From assembly GCF_037325665.1 (NCBI RefSeq), contig NC_090261.1:61304815-61368814 (forward strand): a stretch of DNA of 64,000 bases. The letters run 5' to 3'. The notes below the pieces were generated by a model. That model had not been told where the DNA came from. It saw only the letters and a program-made list of their open reading frames with translations, and made no database searches. Of this stretch, positions 34,001 through 44,880 are shown one piece after another. This DNA is from Littorina saxatilis (taxonomy: Eukaryota > Mollusca > Gastropoda > Littorinimorpha > Littorinidae). Numbering within the stretch: the stretch's first letter is position 1; each line of letters begins with the position of its first letter. The position numbers were made by a program, and so were the translations under genes.

Positions 34001-37000
34001 TGAACATCCATGACGATGATGTCCCCTGACCTAAGGCAGACAACCCCTCTTAGGTCCGTCCGCATGGTGTCGCTGTTGGTACGCCCAGAAAACGATGCGA
34101 TCATCTTGGCTTTGGGCACCGTCTTGTTGGGCGTGGCTCTGGGTGACTTGCCGAAGGAACTCGCTTTCCTCGGACTCAGTCGAGGTGAACTCAGCGCGAG
34201 TTGTTTGCTGGGGTTCTCTCCCTTGACATTTTTGTTGGAGTTGTCGTTCTTGTTTGGTGTGTCCCGCACACGACTGCTGGTTTTGACGACCTTGACCTCG
34301 CCCAGAGAGGTAAGACTTTTCAATGTCTCGGAAGCCCTTTTATCCGGGATGAACTTGAGGGTCGTGGTATCGTTGCCTTGTTTTATTGCGGCCGCCTGAA
34401 ACAAAAAGCAAACTATAAATCTCGATGACAATGAAGATGGACTTGGCCCCCCTTTCACTTACAAGTAGCTCCGTTACTGAGCAGTTTGTCTGTAGAATTA
34501 GGCATTTGGAAATACGAGGAAATCCCAGATTCTCAGGCCGTTTCACAGCCTCTTCCGCTACCCAAATGTTATCTGACTGTTCTTCAGTATCTCACGCACG
34601 CACTCACAGACGAACACACACACAGGCAGACAGCCAGCCAGTCATACGGACAGACACTCTTCACTGCTGGAATTGTGTACGGAAGAAATAACACCACCAG
34701 TTCGACGCTTTTGTTCTACTCTCTAAGATCTGAGAAAGACATGAAAGTAAGCATTCCGCATACGCCACGTGTAATACAGTGAGTGAGAGTTACGCGGAAC
34801 CAGTCTCCTGGCACCTCAGAGAATAACAATCATTGAAATGATCAATCTGTTTCTCAGATTTTATAATATCGCAAATGCCAAACTAATAGCTCTGTTTTCT
34901 CGTGGCTGTAATGCATACGGTATCGCTGGCAACGCTCATTTTATCTCAGTGGCCTTCTAACATAGCAAGGCTTTGTCTCCTGGAGACGGATGTTCGCCTT
35001 CAAAACCAAATGCCAAACTGACCTGAGCGTCGACGACCCTGGCCTGCAAGAGGACGTGGTCGAAGTGAGCGAGCAACTCGACGTCGCTGCCATAGGTGAG
35101 CAAGACGTCCAGGAAGCGGCCAGTTCTGGTCAACACTTTCTCCATGCCTCTGCTCTGACCCACACGCTGCGCCTGGACCTCGCGTTGCTGGCTGAAAAGG
35201 GCAAACATGTCAGAATATGACAAATCTGGGTCAGAAATAACCCACAGGGCATGAATCAAACACACCCCAAAAATCCCCATACATGTACTCGCATGATATC
35301 GATATCAAAGATTAGATAGACTGCTTACGTTCTAAACTTCAGAATAAAAGACAAAAATGGTGAGTTCTTGGAATGTTTAATTTATGAGAAAAAAATCATT
35401 CACAAGCACTTCGACCCAATGGTCTTTAAAATGGACAAACAACCAAACAAACAACCAAACAAACAACCAAACAAACAAACACTTATGGTACAGATAATAA
35501 ACTTCACTTCGAAAGCGTTGCTGATGCTCAGTCTCTGGCGAGAATGATGTTCAGAGTCACGTCATGAGGAATGAAGAAGTGAAAAATCATTTTTTTTATA
35601 AATAAAAATGCTCCAATCAATCACCATTCTTCTTTATTTTTATTCCTACCTGTATGAGTTTTCCACATCAGCCAAAGCCTTAGTACAACGCAGCTCAATC
35701 ACTTCCAGCAGGCGTTTCTTCAAAGATTCGATCTCCTCCACTGCAGTGTCACGTGACTTCCTCAGCTGATCCAATTGGTCCTCCAGTCGCTCGGCCACGT
35801 GACCTGCTTCACGAGTATGCGTCTCCACGTGCTGTTTGGCGTTCGACAAATCTTTGCGAAACATTGGTGCGACCTGTTTAGATACAGATCAAGATCTTAA
35901 AACAAATGCATGTTCCTGAGTGTTGGAAAAAACAAAATTCAAATATTCAAATAACTCAAATGGTGCACGCACGAACAAAGTTAAACACAAACGTACATAC
36001 CCGTTAAAACTCCCCAGATTATTGCTAGTTCATGTATAATACAAGAAAATTAATATAACAACAGCAACAACTTGAACGCTGTCAAACACTGACATTGGCA
36101 GTCCGCTACTCAATGGCGACATATCATTGGAGAGGATCGCGCAAGTCTCACATGCCAACGTCTTGTAGTCCAGTGATGACGATAATATCGGTTTTTAACA
36201 TCAAATCACCACCCAACCAACACACACCCAGTTAATGAGTTTGCTCAATGCGCTGACCAGCACCGTTGGAGAGTGTCGCACATGTCTCGCGCCTATTACA
36301 GCTCAATTTTCCATACTACTATCCATTCGTTGTCCACTGTTACTGTCCACCGAATATACACTCAGCTTATCGGCTTGCTCAATACGGCGACAGGAAGGGT
36401 GGGAGAGGGCCATGTGGGTCTCGCAGGCCAGCTTCTGGTAGTTTAGTAATGAAGTCCATCCAAGTTACTCTTCAACGACCACATCATCACTGTCAACATC
36501 ATCACTGTCAACATCATCACTGTCAACATCATCACTGTCAACATCATCACTGTCAACATCATCACTGTCAACATCATCACTGTCAACATCATCACATCAG
36601 ATCCCATTCTCACCTTGTCAGCTTGCTCAATACGGCGACATGCAGGGTGAGAGAGGGCCACGCAGGTCTCGCAGGCTAGCTTCTTGCAGTCCACACACAC
36701 CAGGGTGGTCGTCTTGCCCTTGTGGTCAGCGCAGTTCACCGCCTTCCCCGCTGACCCCACCAGCCTCTCCAGCGGGTCGTTGACCAGCGTGTCCATGCTG
36801 ACCAGCGGGTGGTCGCGCGAGGCCCGCGAGCGTGTGTGCACGCGGTGACAGTCAGTGCACAGGGCCTCCATGCACGTGCGGCACCAGACAGCAGCTTCGA
36901 CCAGCACCTGTTCCTGTCTGCAGATGTCGCACGCCTGTTCTGCCTGCCGCACCTCCAGCACTCGGGTCAGCTATCAATGGGGAAGTAGTAGAATTAAAGG

Positions 37001-37751
37001 AGGACCCGAGATTACAAAGGCTTCGATATTGTTTTTTTCTTGGTTTAAACAAGATGTTATTCAATTTTAACATGATGCAATGATAAAACGGAAAACAATA
37101 GGGACACGAACTCAAGCGAACGCTCATAGCCTATTACATGCCCTTGTTTCTCTTGACCCACAGGGTGTATAAATTTACTTAACTTAATAATGGTTTCTGG
37201 TAATAACTGTAAAGTGTTATCATCTATACATACTCGTATCACTGCATATTAACGTCTTTACTGAGTGTCTGGGTGGAGAGGCTATAGGTGGCCATCTTGA
37301 GTAAGTAACAGATGTTAGTGTCGACGGTACGCATGATAACGAATATGGAGTGCGTCCCGAGACCCGCTCTGTTCAGGTGTAGTGAGTGCGTCCCGGGACC
37401 CCTTAATGAATTTCTAGTACGTTTTTTCCCCGGTTTCAAAAGCGAATAGGACACAGGGACGCGCAGTTTGGAGAGCCACGAGTAACCTTATAAACAAACC
37501 TGCTGCAGGAAGCTGCCGGTGGGAAAGGTCTCCAGCCACTGGTCAACGGAGAGTCCTTTTGTGGGCGGCCTGGTGTCTTGCGAGCAGAACGGACACGGGA
37601 ATGACCAGTCCTTGACCGTCTGGCGGACATAGGCGCTGAGACAGTAGCGGCAGAACGTGTGCAGGCAGGGCAGAGTGAGAGGCTCGCGAACCTTCTCCAG
37701 ACAAAGCGTGCACGTGAAGATGTCGTCTGCTAACTGGCTCAGACTCGCCAT
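30505..37751 (-). CDS. TRIM protein: RING, two B-boxes, coiled coil, NHL-like repeats (7 coding exons)
   Basis: Coding exons in transcript order: 37751-37500, 36970-36614, 35873-35650, 35191-35023, 34395-33986, 32641-32356, 30897-30505. All junctions are GT-AG and phases close at 696 codons. Residues 14-56 form a C3HC4 RING (Cys14, 17, 29, His31, Cys34, 37, 53, 56). Residues 98-203 hold a B-box 1 type CDIC...CTDCH cluster and a B-box 2 type CADH...CVDC...CETC cluster. Residues about 204-330 are coiled coil. A Ser/Lys-rich linker with SPR motifs follows, then strand repeats ([30 protein letters not shown]) typical of NHL-like propellers. The likely role is an E3 ubiquitin ligase. Molluscs have many such genes, so orthology to a named vertebrate TRIM is not claimed. 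A 5' UTR intron is implied (acceptor at 37767-37768). Confidence 0.9.
31014..31075. repeat. (ACGC)n / (AC)n microsatellite
   Basis: A tetranucleotide tract followed by an AC run, in TRIM intron 6. Confidence 0.95.
31541..31672. mobile_element. Short MITE with TAGGCCAAAAAATAG termini
   Basis: TAGGCCAAAAAATAG at the left pairs with CTATTTTTTGTGTGTGGCCTA at the right. The interior repeats AATAGGGTCGGT. A diverged copy lies at 57534-57823. Confidence 0.65.
31719..31863. mobile_element. Possible hAT-like MITE
   Basis: The ends CAGGGCTGAATCTTGGG and CTAGTCAGCCCCTG are roughly inverse. No exact target duplication; a tentative call. Confidence 0.35.
31928..32307 (+). mobile_element. tRNA-derived SINE, head type 1, AAG tail
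   Basis: The head GGGGATGTAGCTCAGTCGGT is tRNA-like. The body contains CAAGCACAAGACCAAGTGCG and the 3' end CCCACGAACGCAG, followed by AAG repeats. GCAACATA at 31920-31927 and 32308-32315 is a target duplication. The body is shared with the SINE at 54908, which has a different head. It lies in TRIM intron 6, antisense to the gene. Confidence 0.88.
32356..32641 (-). CDS. TRIM exon 6
   Basis: Residues 471-566. Propeller-type strands ([33 protein letters not shown]) and a Pro-rich loop. Phase 2 in, phase 0 out, donor GAG|GTATTA. Confidence 0.9.
32642..33198. other. TRIM intron 5, first part
   Basis: No repeat or gene was recognised between exon 6 and the family A transposon. Confidence 0.45.
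33199..33939. mobile_element. DNA transposon-like element (family A), inverted copy
   Basis: Ends TTAAAGGCAGAGTAAGCC and GGCTTACTGTGCCTTTAA. The interior matches 4254-5280 in reverse orientation, including TTGTTACACAAGC-type and GACAAGATCAG-type words. Shorter than the first copy because it lacks the nested terminus. No transposase. Confidence 0.7.
33986..34395 (-). CDS. TRIM exon 5
   Basis: Residues 335-470. A basic Ser/Lys/Asn-rich linker with repeated SPR motifs, followed by the first propeller-like strands ([17 protein letters not shown]). Donor AG|GTAATC, phase 2. Confidence 0.9.
34396..35022. other. TRIM intron 4
   Basis: Intron sequence with a short CA/CAGA-rich patch near 34600-34660. 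Nothing else was recognised. Confidence 0.45.
35023..35191 (-). CDS. TRIM exon 4
   Basis: Residues 278-334. Helical, ending the coiled-coil region ([20 protein letters not shown]). Donor CAG|GTCAGT, phase 0. Confidence 0.88.
35192..35649. other. TRIM intron 3
   Basis: AT-rich, with a short AACAAACC-type repeat at about 35438-35480. No gene or transposon was recognised. Confidence 0.45.
35650..35873 (-). CDS. TRIM exon 3 (coiled coil)
   Basis: Residues 204-277. Heptad-rich helix ([20 protein letters not shown]). Acceptor TAAACAG|GTC and donor AG|GTAGGA, phase 2. Confidence 0.9.
36098..36178 (-). pseudogene. Decayed copy of the B-box exon 3' end (copy 4)
   Basis: Read on the minus strand it gives [15 protein letters not shown], against [15 protein letters not shown] in the real exon. 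The downstream part has decayed and there is no usable donor. It lies in TRIM intron 2. Confidence 0.75.
36235..36305 (-). pseudogene. Decayed copy of the B-box exon 3' end (copy 3)
   Basis: The minus strand reads [20 protein letters not shown], aligned to CVALSH...RRIEQ of the real exon. The leading Cys pair is altered and the donor is lost. Confidence 0.7.
36365..36446 (-). pseudogene. Decayed copy of the B-box exon 3' end (copy 2)
   Basis: The best preserved copy: the minus strand gives [20 protein letters not shown] followed by ADK. The second Cys of the zinc pair is replaced, and the donor position reads CTGAGT instead of GTGAGA. Confidence 0.82.
36478..36597. repeat. 15-bp minisatellite, about 8 copies
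   Basis: The unit ACATCATCACTGTCA is perfectly repeated between the real B-box exon end and its first decayed copy. Confidence 0.95.
36614..36970 (-). CDS. TRIM exon 2 (B-boxes)
   Basis: Residues 85-203, 119 codons, phase 0 at both ends. Holds both B-box zinc-binding clusters. Donor AAG|GTGAGA. Three damaged copies of its last about 85 bp follow in the intron. Confidence 0.92.
36971..37499. other. TRIM intron 1
   Basis: AT-rich intron between the RING and B-box exons. No repeat or coding feature was recognised. Confidence 0.45.
37500..37751 (-). CDS. TRIM exon 1 (RING)
   Basis: Residues 1-84. The start ATG at 37751 follows a 15-nt leader and an acceptor-like CTTTCATTTCAG. The RING Cys/His spacing (C-x2-C-x11-C-x-H-x2-C-x2-C-x15-C-x2-C) is complete. 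Donor CAG|GTTTGT. Confidence 0.92.
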
Positions 37752-37889
37752 GGCTGCTGTTCGTCTCTGAAATGAAAGCGGATTGTCAGAAACAAACAAA
37801 CCCAGGGAAATAACGGCAACCAGAGAGAAACAAAGAAAGAAACAGTTTTTTTTCATCGAACCATCTCTCTACTCATAATAATCTATACG

Positions 37890-40732
37890 CCAACCTGCAA
37901 CGCAGATCACCCCGCACCCCTCCCGCCCGATACACACACTCAAACAGACCACCCCGCACCCCTCCCGCCCGATACACACACTCAAACAGACCACCCCGCA
38001 CCCCTCCCGCCCGATACACACACTCAAACAGACCACCCCGCACCCCTCCCGCCCGACACACACACTCAAACAGACCACCCCGCAGCCCTCCCGCCCGACA
38101 CACACACTCAAACAGACCACCCCGCACCCCTCCCGCCCGACACACACACTCAAACAGACCACCCCGCACCCCTCCCGCCCGATACACACACTCAAACAGA
38201 CCACCCCGCACCCCTCCCGCCCGACACACACACTCAAACAGACCACCCCGCAGCCCTCCCGCCCGACACACACACTCAAACAGACCACCCCGCACCCCTC
38301 CCGCCCGACACACACACTCAAACAGACCACCCCGCACCCCTCCCGCCCGATACACACACTCAAACAGACCACCCCGCACCCCTCCCGCCCGACACACACA
38401 CTCAAACAGACCACCCCGCACCCCTCCCGCCCGACACACACACTCAAACAGACCACCCCGCACCCCTCCCGCCCGATACACACACTCAAACGGACCACCC
38501 CGCACCCCTCCCGCCCGACACACACACTCAAACAGACCACCCCGCACCCCTCCCGCCCGACACACACACTCAAACAGACCACCCCGCACCCCTCCCGCCC
38601 GATACACACACTCAAACGGACCACCCCGCACCCCTCCCGCCCGACACACACACTCAAACAGACCACCCCGCACCCCTCCCGCCCGACACACACACTCAAA
38701 CAGACCACCCCGCACCCCTCCCGCCCGATACACACACTCAAACAGACCACCCCGCACCCCTCCCGCCCGACACACACACTCAAACAGACCACCCCGCACC
38801 CCTCCCGCCCGATACACACACTCAAACAGACCACCCCGCACCCCTCCCGCCCGACACACACACTCAAACAGACCACCCCGCACCCCTCCCGCCCGATACA
38901 CACACTCAAACAGACCACCCCGCACCCCTCCCGCCCGATACACACACTCAAACAAACCACCCCGCACCCCTCCCGCCCGACACACACACTCAAACAGACC
39001 ACCCCGCACCCCTCCCGCCCGATACACACACTCAAACAGACCACCCCGCAGCCCTCCCGCCCGATACACACACTCAAACAGACCACCCCGCAGCCCTCCC
39101 GCCCGATACACACACTCAAACAGACCACCCCGCACCCCTCCCGCCCGACACACACACTCAAACAGACCACCCCGCACCCCTCCCGCCCGATACACACACT
39201 CAAACAGACCACCCCGCACCCCTCCCGCCCGACACACACACTCAAACAGACCACCCCGCAGCCCTCCCGCCCGATACACACACTCAAACAGACCACCCCG
39301 CAGCCCTCCCGCCCGATACACACACTCAAACAGACCACCCCGCACCCCTCCCGCCCGATACACACACTCAAACAGACCACCCCGCACCCCTCCCGCCCGA
39401 CACACACACTCAAACAGACCACCCCGCACCCCTCCCGCCCGACACACACACTCAAACAGACCACCCCGCACCCCTCCCGCCCGATACACACACTCAAACA
39501 GACCACCCCGCAGCCCTCCCGCCCGATACACACACTCAAACAGACCACCCCGCACCCCTCCCGCCCGATACACACACTCAAACAGACCACCCCGCACCCC
39601 TCCCGCCCGACACACACACTCAAACAGACCACCCCGCACCCCTCCCGCCCGATACACACACTCAAACAGACCACCCCGCACCCCTCCCGCCCGACACACA
39701 CACTCAAACAGACCACCCCGCACCCCTCCCGCCCGATACACACACTCAAACAGACCACCCCGCAGCCCTCCCGCCCGACACACACACTCAAACAGACCAC
39801 CCCGCACCCCTCCCGCCCGATACACACACTCAAACAGACCACCCCGCACCCCTCCCGCCCGACACACACACTCAAACAGACCACCCCGCACCCCTCCCGC
39901 CCGATACACACACTCAAACAGACCACCCCGCACGGCCCCTCCCGCCCGATACACACACTTAAACAGACCACCCCGCACCCCTCCCGCCCGATACACACAC
40001 TCAAACAGACCACCCCGCACCCCTCCCGCCCGACACACACACTCAAACAGACCACCCCGCACCCCTCCCGCCCGATACACACACTCAAACAGACCACCCC
40101 GCAGCCCTCCCGCCCGATACACACACTCAAACAGACCACCCCGCAGCCCTCCCGCCCGATACACACACTCAAACAGACCACCCCGCACCTCTCCCGCCCG
40201 ACTGGCACACACACTCAAACAGACCACCCCGCACCCCTCCCGCCCGATACACACACTCAAACAGACCACCCCGCACCCCTCCCGCCCGATACACACACTC
40301 AAACAGACCACCCCGCACCCCTCCCGCCCGATACACACACTCAAACAGACCACCCCGCACCCCTCCCGCCCGATACACACACTCAAACAGACCACCCCGC
40401 AGCCCTCCCGCCCGATACACACACTCAAACAGACCACCCCGCACCCCTCCCGCCCGATACACACACTCAAACAGACCACCCCGCACCCCTCCCGCCCGAC
40501 ACACACACTCAAACAGACCACCCCGCAGCCCTCCCGCCCGATACACACATTCAAACAGACCACCCCGCAGCCCTCCCGCCCGATACACACACTCAAACAG
40601 ACCACCCCGCACCCCTCCCGCCCGATACACACACTCAAACAGACCACCCCGCACCCCTCCCGCCCGATACACACACTCAAACAGACCACCCCGCACCCCT
40701 CCCGCCCGATACACACACTCAAACAAACGTAC
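37890..40732. repeat. 42-bp minisatellite, about 67 copies
   Basis: The unit contains CACCCCTCCCGCCCGATACA followed by CACACTCAAACAGACCA. Two positions vary repeatedly between units: GATACA/GACACA and CACCCCT/CAGCCCT. Occasional indels occur near 39935 and 40195. Minus-strand frames of over 700 codons are open because 42 is a multiple of 3 and the unit lacks stops; they are not considered genes. The array lies upstream of the TRIM coding start, presumably in the 5' UTR intron. Confidence 0.96.
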
Positions 40733-40797
40733 TTGTGTCACCTATAACATGCACAATCAATATCATGGCAAACTATCTCTCCAAATTTGTTTTGTTT

Positions 40798-40910
40798 ACA
40801 CACACACACACTGACACGCGCGCGAGCACTCACACACACAGACAGACAAACACAAGCAAACAAACACACACACACACACACACACGCGTACGCACTCACA
40901 CACGCACGTA
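40798..40910. repeat. (CA)n-rich tract
   Basis: CA repeats with CGCG and CAGA interruptions. Confidence 0.85.
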
Positions 40911-41193
40911 CTTTATCTTCCTCCCCTCTCTCTAGTTCACATTAACATGAACTTGCTATATACATGATATTTCAAATAGTATAGGTATGTGCCTTTTGTT
41001 TCAAAGTGACATTTGAAATACTTTTTTTTCGCAATGCAAAACAAAAATGGCTGAACTTACCAGAAATATTAGCAGCAGCTCCAAAAAAATCTAAATCCTT
41101 ATGTAGTACACTGGACTGTGCCAACGGGAAAACAAAAAATCGATTCCAAAAACCTTCTCAGATATACCCGGAGAGGTTGAAGGTAGTACTCAC

Positions 41194-41396
41194 AAGTCCC
41201 ACTTCACGTCAGGCGATAAAGTCGAGAGTCTAGCACTCTCGGTTGCTAAGATTCCAGGGCTGAGGTCACAGACTGCGTCAGAATTGAAGACCGGTTTTTT
41301 AATTGCAGATTTGTCAATCAAGTTTGGTAAGCGAAACGTTACGGCTGACACCTTCCCTGATAACGTGTCTCGGGCTAAGGTTAGCAGTCCAGCCAT
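41194..41396 (-). CDS. Candidate orphan first exon
   Basis: The minus strand opens with ATG (MAGLLTLARDTLSGK...) and runs 67 codons to a strong donor, ACTT|GTGAGT, at 41193. The sequence is non-repetitive and looks coding, but I recognise no family. It cannot be joined in frame to the TRIM RING exon (phase mismatch before its ATG). It could be a separate small gene, a 5' exon of an alternative transcript or chance. Confidence 0.3.
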
Positions 41397-41518
41397 AGTA
41401 GTGAATAGAAAGAACTTGTTTTGAAACTTCTTATTATAAATCAAATACAGTATTTTGCTGGTGGAGGCTATTTCACCAGAATTGAAAAGGGAGGGGGAAG
41501 ATTATGCGTGCGAACGTA

Positions 41519-41612
41519 CGAGTGTGTGTATGTATGCGTGTACCGGTGTGTGGGTGTGTATGTGTGTGTGTGTGTGCGTATGTATGTGTGTGTCAGTGTG
41601 TGTGTACGTACG
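41519..41612. repeat. (GT)n-rich tract
   Basis: GT/GTAT microsatellite with interruptions. Confidence 0.85.
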
Positions 41613-41744
41613 TGAGTGGTCCTTTTCATGACTGTAGGCGTTATATTCCCGTATGCGTGTGTTCTGTGCATGTCTGTTACGTGTATTGGGGGAGACGTAA
41701 CTGCGCAGATTCGTTGTACTGGTATTCTAATATTCTTACTTTTT

Positions 41745-43290
41745 ACATTTAGTCAAGTTTTGACTAAATATTTTAACATAGACAGGGAATCGAGACGAGG
41801 GTCGTGGTGTATGTATGTGTATGTATGTGTGTGTGGTTGTGTAGAGCGATTCAGACAAAACTACTGGACCGATCTTCATGAAACTTGACATGAGAGTTCC
41901 TGGGTATGATATCCCCACACATTTTTTCATTTGTTCGATAAATGTCTTTGATGATGTCATATCCGGCTTTTTGTGATTGTTGAGACGGAACTGTCACGCC
42001 CTCATTTTTATAACCAAATTGATTGAAATCTTGGTCAAGCAATGTTTGACTCAGTCCGGACTTTGGTATTGGATTTCAGCTCAGAAGCTTAAAAAATATT
42101 ATGGACCACTTTTTGTTTATTGCTGATAACTAGCTTGTTTTCGTGCAAAGAAGTTTCATTTTGTGTTTGGTAGTCCTTCTTTCTTAGGTTAACCGTTAGG
42201 CCTAATTAGAGTAAAATAGCTTTGATACACATTCAGCAAAAATTAAATACAGAAAAAAATCACAAAGGGTCCATATTAGGAGCCTGGGCGCCTAATATGG
42301 ACCAGTGAAGCGGCCTTCACGAATCACTGTAAAAAGCCCCCTATATTTCAAAATAACATGATACAACTTAGTGTACAAGTCAGCCTAATTAAAATATGCT
42401 ATAGATTTATCTGTTTCGGGTTGATGAGAGCATTATTTGAAGCACACCAGGAAACTAAAGAAGCTTATCAAAAACAGAGTGAAAATAAGTGTTCAAATTA
42501 TCAACTTCCACGAAAAGAAGACTTTTCGTTGCATTTTTTTTAAATCTCGAGGGGCAACAAGCTTCTTAATGAATTAATGAAAATAGCCTTTAGCTTTTAT
42601 TTTCTTCGATTTGTTGAAGGTGGTCCATATTAGGGGACTCGCACATACTTTGAGATTTTGCTATTATTTTTTGTTTGCAGTAGAAACTCGGGGTCAACAC
42701 TGCTAAAATGTAACAAATACGGTTTTAGCTGTCATATATAGCCATTTCTGTTTGATAAAAGCTTTGGCTGTAGACAAAAACGAGTCCGTTTTAGGCGGCA
42801 AATTTAGAGTGAACGCTGCCAAAAGTGAAAAAAGCGAAAAAGCCTAACGGTTTTGAGATTTGTGTTTCTGCAACTGTTTTGACATGTGCAAGTTATCCAA
42901 AGAGGGTGAATACAGCAAATAAAACTTTTTTGAGCGCTCTAGCGCCATTAGTTGGTGGTGGTCCATATTAGGAGCCGGTCCATATTAGGAGCCCTTCCCC
43001 TAATTAGTTTGCTCATTAAAGTTGTCATAAAAACGATTTTTCACTTACAGATTGTATTCCTCGTTTTCTCCTGAGTTAAAAAATATATAGAAATGTTATG
43101 TTTACTAGAAAAACGCGCTCAGAATGAAAGAAAATAGGGCGAGTATAATGTTCGCATGCTTCTCGGCGACGAGCGTGACACGTCTCGGTCTTCGGGGAAG
43201 TTTAGCCGAGACTATCTGAATGTAGTCTCGGCGATGACTGGTTTATGGTGTTGATCTTTTAGTTTGATGCCTACAGATTGACTAAATGTT
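41745..43290. mobile_element. TE-like element with ACATTTAGTCAA termini
   Basis: ACATTTAGTCAAGTTTTGAC at the left pairs with TTGACTAAATGTTTTTATA at the right. Inside are the blocks GAATCGAGACGAGGGTCGTG and CTACTGGACCGATCTTCATG, which look like dispersed-repeat sequence, and a nested region of GGTCCATATTAGG motifs. No transposase reading frame is visible. Confidence 0.5.
42268..42993. repeat. Cluster of GGTCCATATTAGGAGCC motifs
   Basis: The motif occurs at 42268-42284, inverted at 42290-42303 (GCCTAATATGGACC), at 42622-42634 (first 13 bases), and twice in direct tandem at 42960-42993. The first pair forms a hairpin. It may mark the termini of a nested MITE. Confidence 0.7.
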
Positions 43291-43581
43291 TTTATATCGC
43301 TTCACGCGACTTATTTCTCTTCTCGTTGATATTCAGTACCTTATTCGTATGTGTCTCTTCGCACACGCGCGCTCACCCCCGCTCGGAGGCACAGAAACAG
43401 ACACACACAAAAAAGATAGAAAAAAAGCAATAACACAAAACAACACACACACACTGCAGCAGGAGACAGATTTCTTGTTTACAAGAACAGATTTGTTGGT
43501 AAACTCTGGCCTAATACATGTAGGCAGAGAGACAGACGAATGAATTGAACGACCTCCAGATAGACAGCTGAAGACAAACAT

Positions 43582-43795
43582 ACAAGGTGACCCTTAAAAT
43601 GCAACCCACAAAATTGCCAATAACTTCCGATTTACTTCATATTTGGTGTATGTTAACTTCAGCTTATGCACGATCAGTCCACAGGCATATTTATAGGTCA
43701 AATGGTTTGAATTTTGTGCACTTTCTAAACAATTTTCCAAATTCGGGGATCGAATTAGTATTTTTGTGGGTTGCATTTTTGGGGGGTCACCCTGT
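43582..43795. mobile_element. MITE with GGTGACCC termini and TA flanks
   Basis: CAAGGTGACCCTTAAAATGC and the inverse GCATTTTTGGGGGGTCACCC bound about 210 bp, extended by AACCCACAAAA/TTTTGTGGGTT. TA on each side fits a Tc1/mariner-like target. Confidence 0.7.
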
Positions 43796-44044
43796 AAAAA
43801 GCAAGAGCCAGATAAACAGTTGAACGCTTGGTCATCTTGATAAGCAACCAAGTCTTCTCAGTTTCAAAATAAATTAGGTTTATTTTTCTTCTCAATACAG
43901 GACTTAGCTCATTATGTCGAACATCCATGGGTATCTACGACGACCAGTGCTAAAAATGAAGCAAATTATCACTGAGGGGTGTATCAACCAATAGATATTT
44001 TACCCGTTTCCATCCAAGGGATTGGAGTGACCGGGTGAGGGTAG

Positions 44045-44050
<6 letters not shown>

Positions 44051-44125
<75 letters not shown>

Positions 44126-44225
44126 GACAGATAGACAAAGACAGACAGATTGGTTAATTGGTTTTCAACGTCCCTTCAGACTAATTGGCTATGCGGGACC
44201 AATTTAATTTTGTTTCCTTTCTTAT

Positions 44226-44300
<75 letters not shown>

Positions 44301-44361
44301 GTTAATTGGTTTTCAATTATACCCGTTTCCATCCAAGGGATTGGAGTGACCGGGTGAGAGC

Positions 44362-44424
<63 letters not shown>

Positions 44425-44520
44425 TAGACAAGACAGACCGATTGGTTAATTGGTTTTCAACGTCCCTTCAGACTAATTGGCTATGCAGGACCAATTTAAT
44501 GTTGTTTCCAGGTTTCTTAT

Positions 44521-44587
<67 letters not shown>

Positions 44588-44594
44588 GAGAGAG

Positions 44595-44674
<80 letters not shown>

Positions 44675-44761
44675 GAGAGAGATTGGTTAATTGGTTTTCA
44701 ACGTCCCTTCAGACTAATTGGCTATGCAGGACCAATTTAATGTTGTTTCCAGGTTTCTTAT

Positions 44762-44801
<40 letters not shown>

Positions 44802-44806
44802 GAGAG

Positions 44807-44878
<72 letters not shown>

Positions 44879-44880
44879 AC
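44051..44880. repeat. (GA)n tracts separated by a repeated spacer
   Basis: Five long GA runs (about 44051-44126, 44227-44296, 44367-44411, 44523-44674 and 44764-44874). They are separated by copies of a spacer carrying TTGGTTAATTGGTTTTCAAC, CCCTTCAGACTAATTGGC and ACCAATTTAAT. The block is a composite tandem duplication. Confidence 0.92.

Noticed and set aside
37869-40741. Minus-strand open frames of 781 and 949 codons rich in Cys and Gly
   Set aside because: They are the 42-bp array read in two different frames. 42 is divisible by 3 and the unit has no stop, so open frames are expected without selection.
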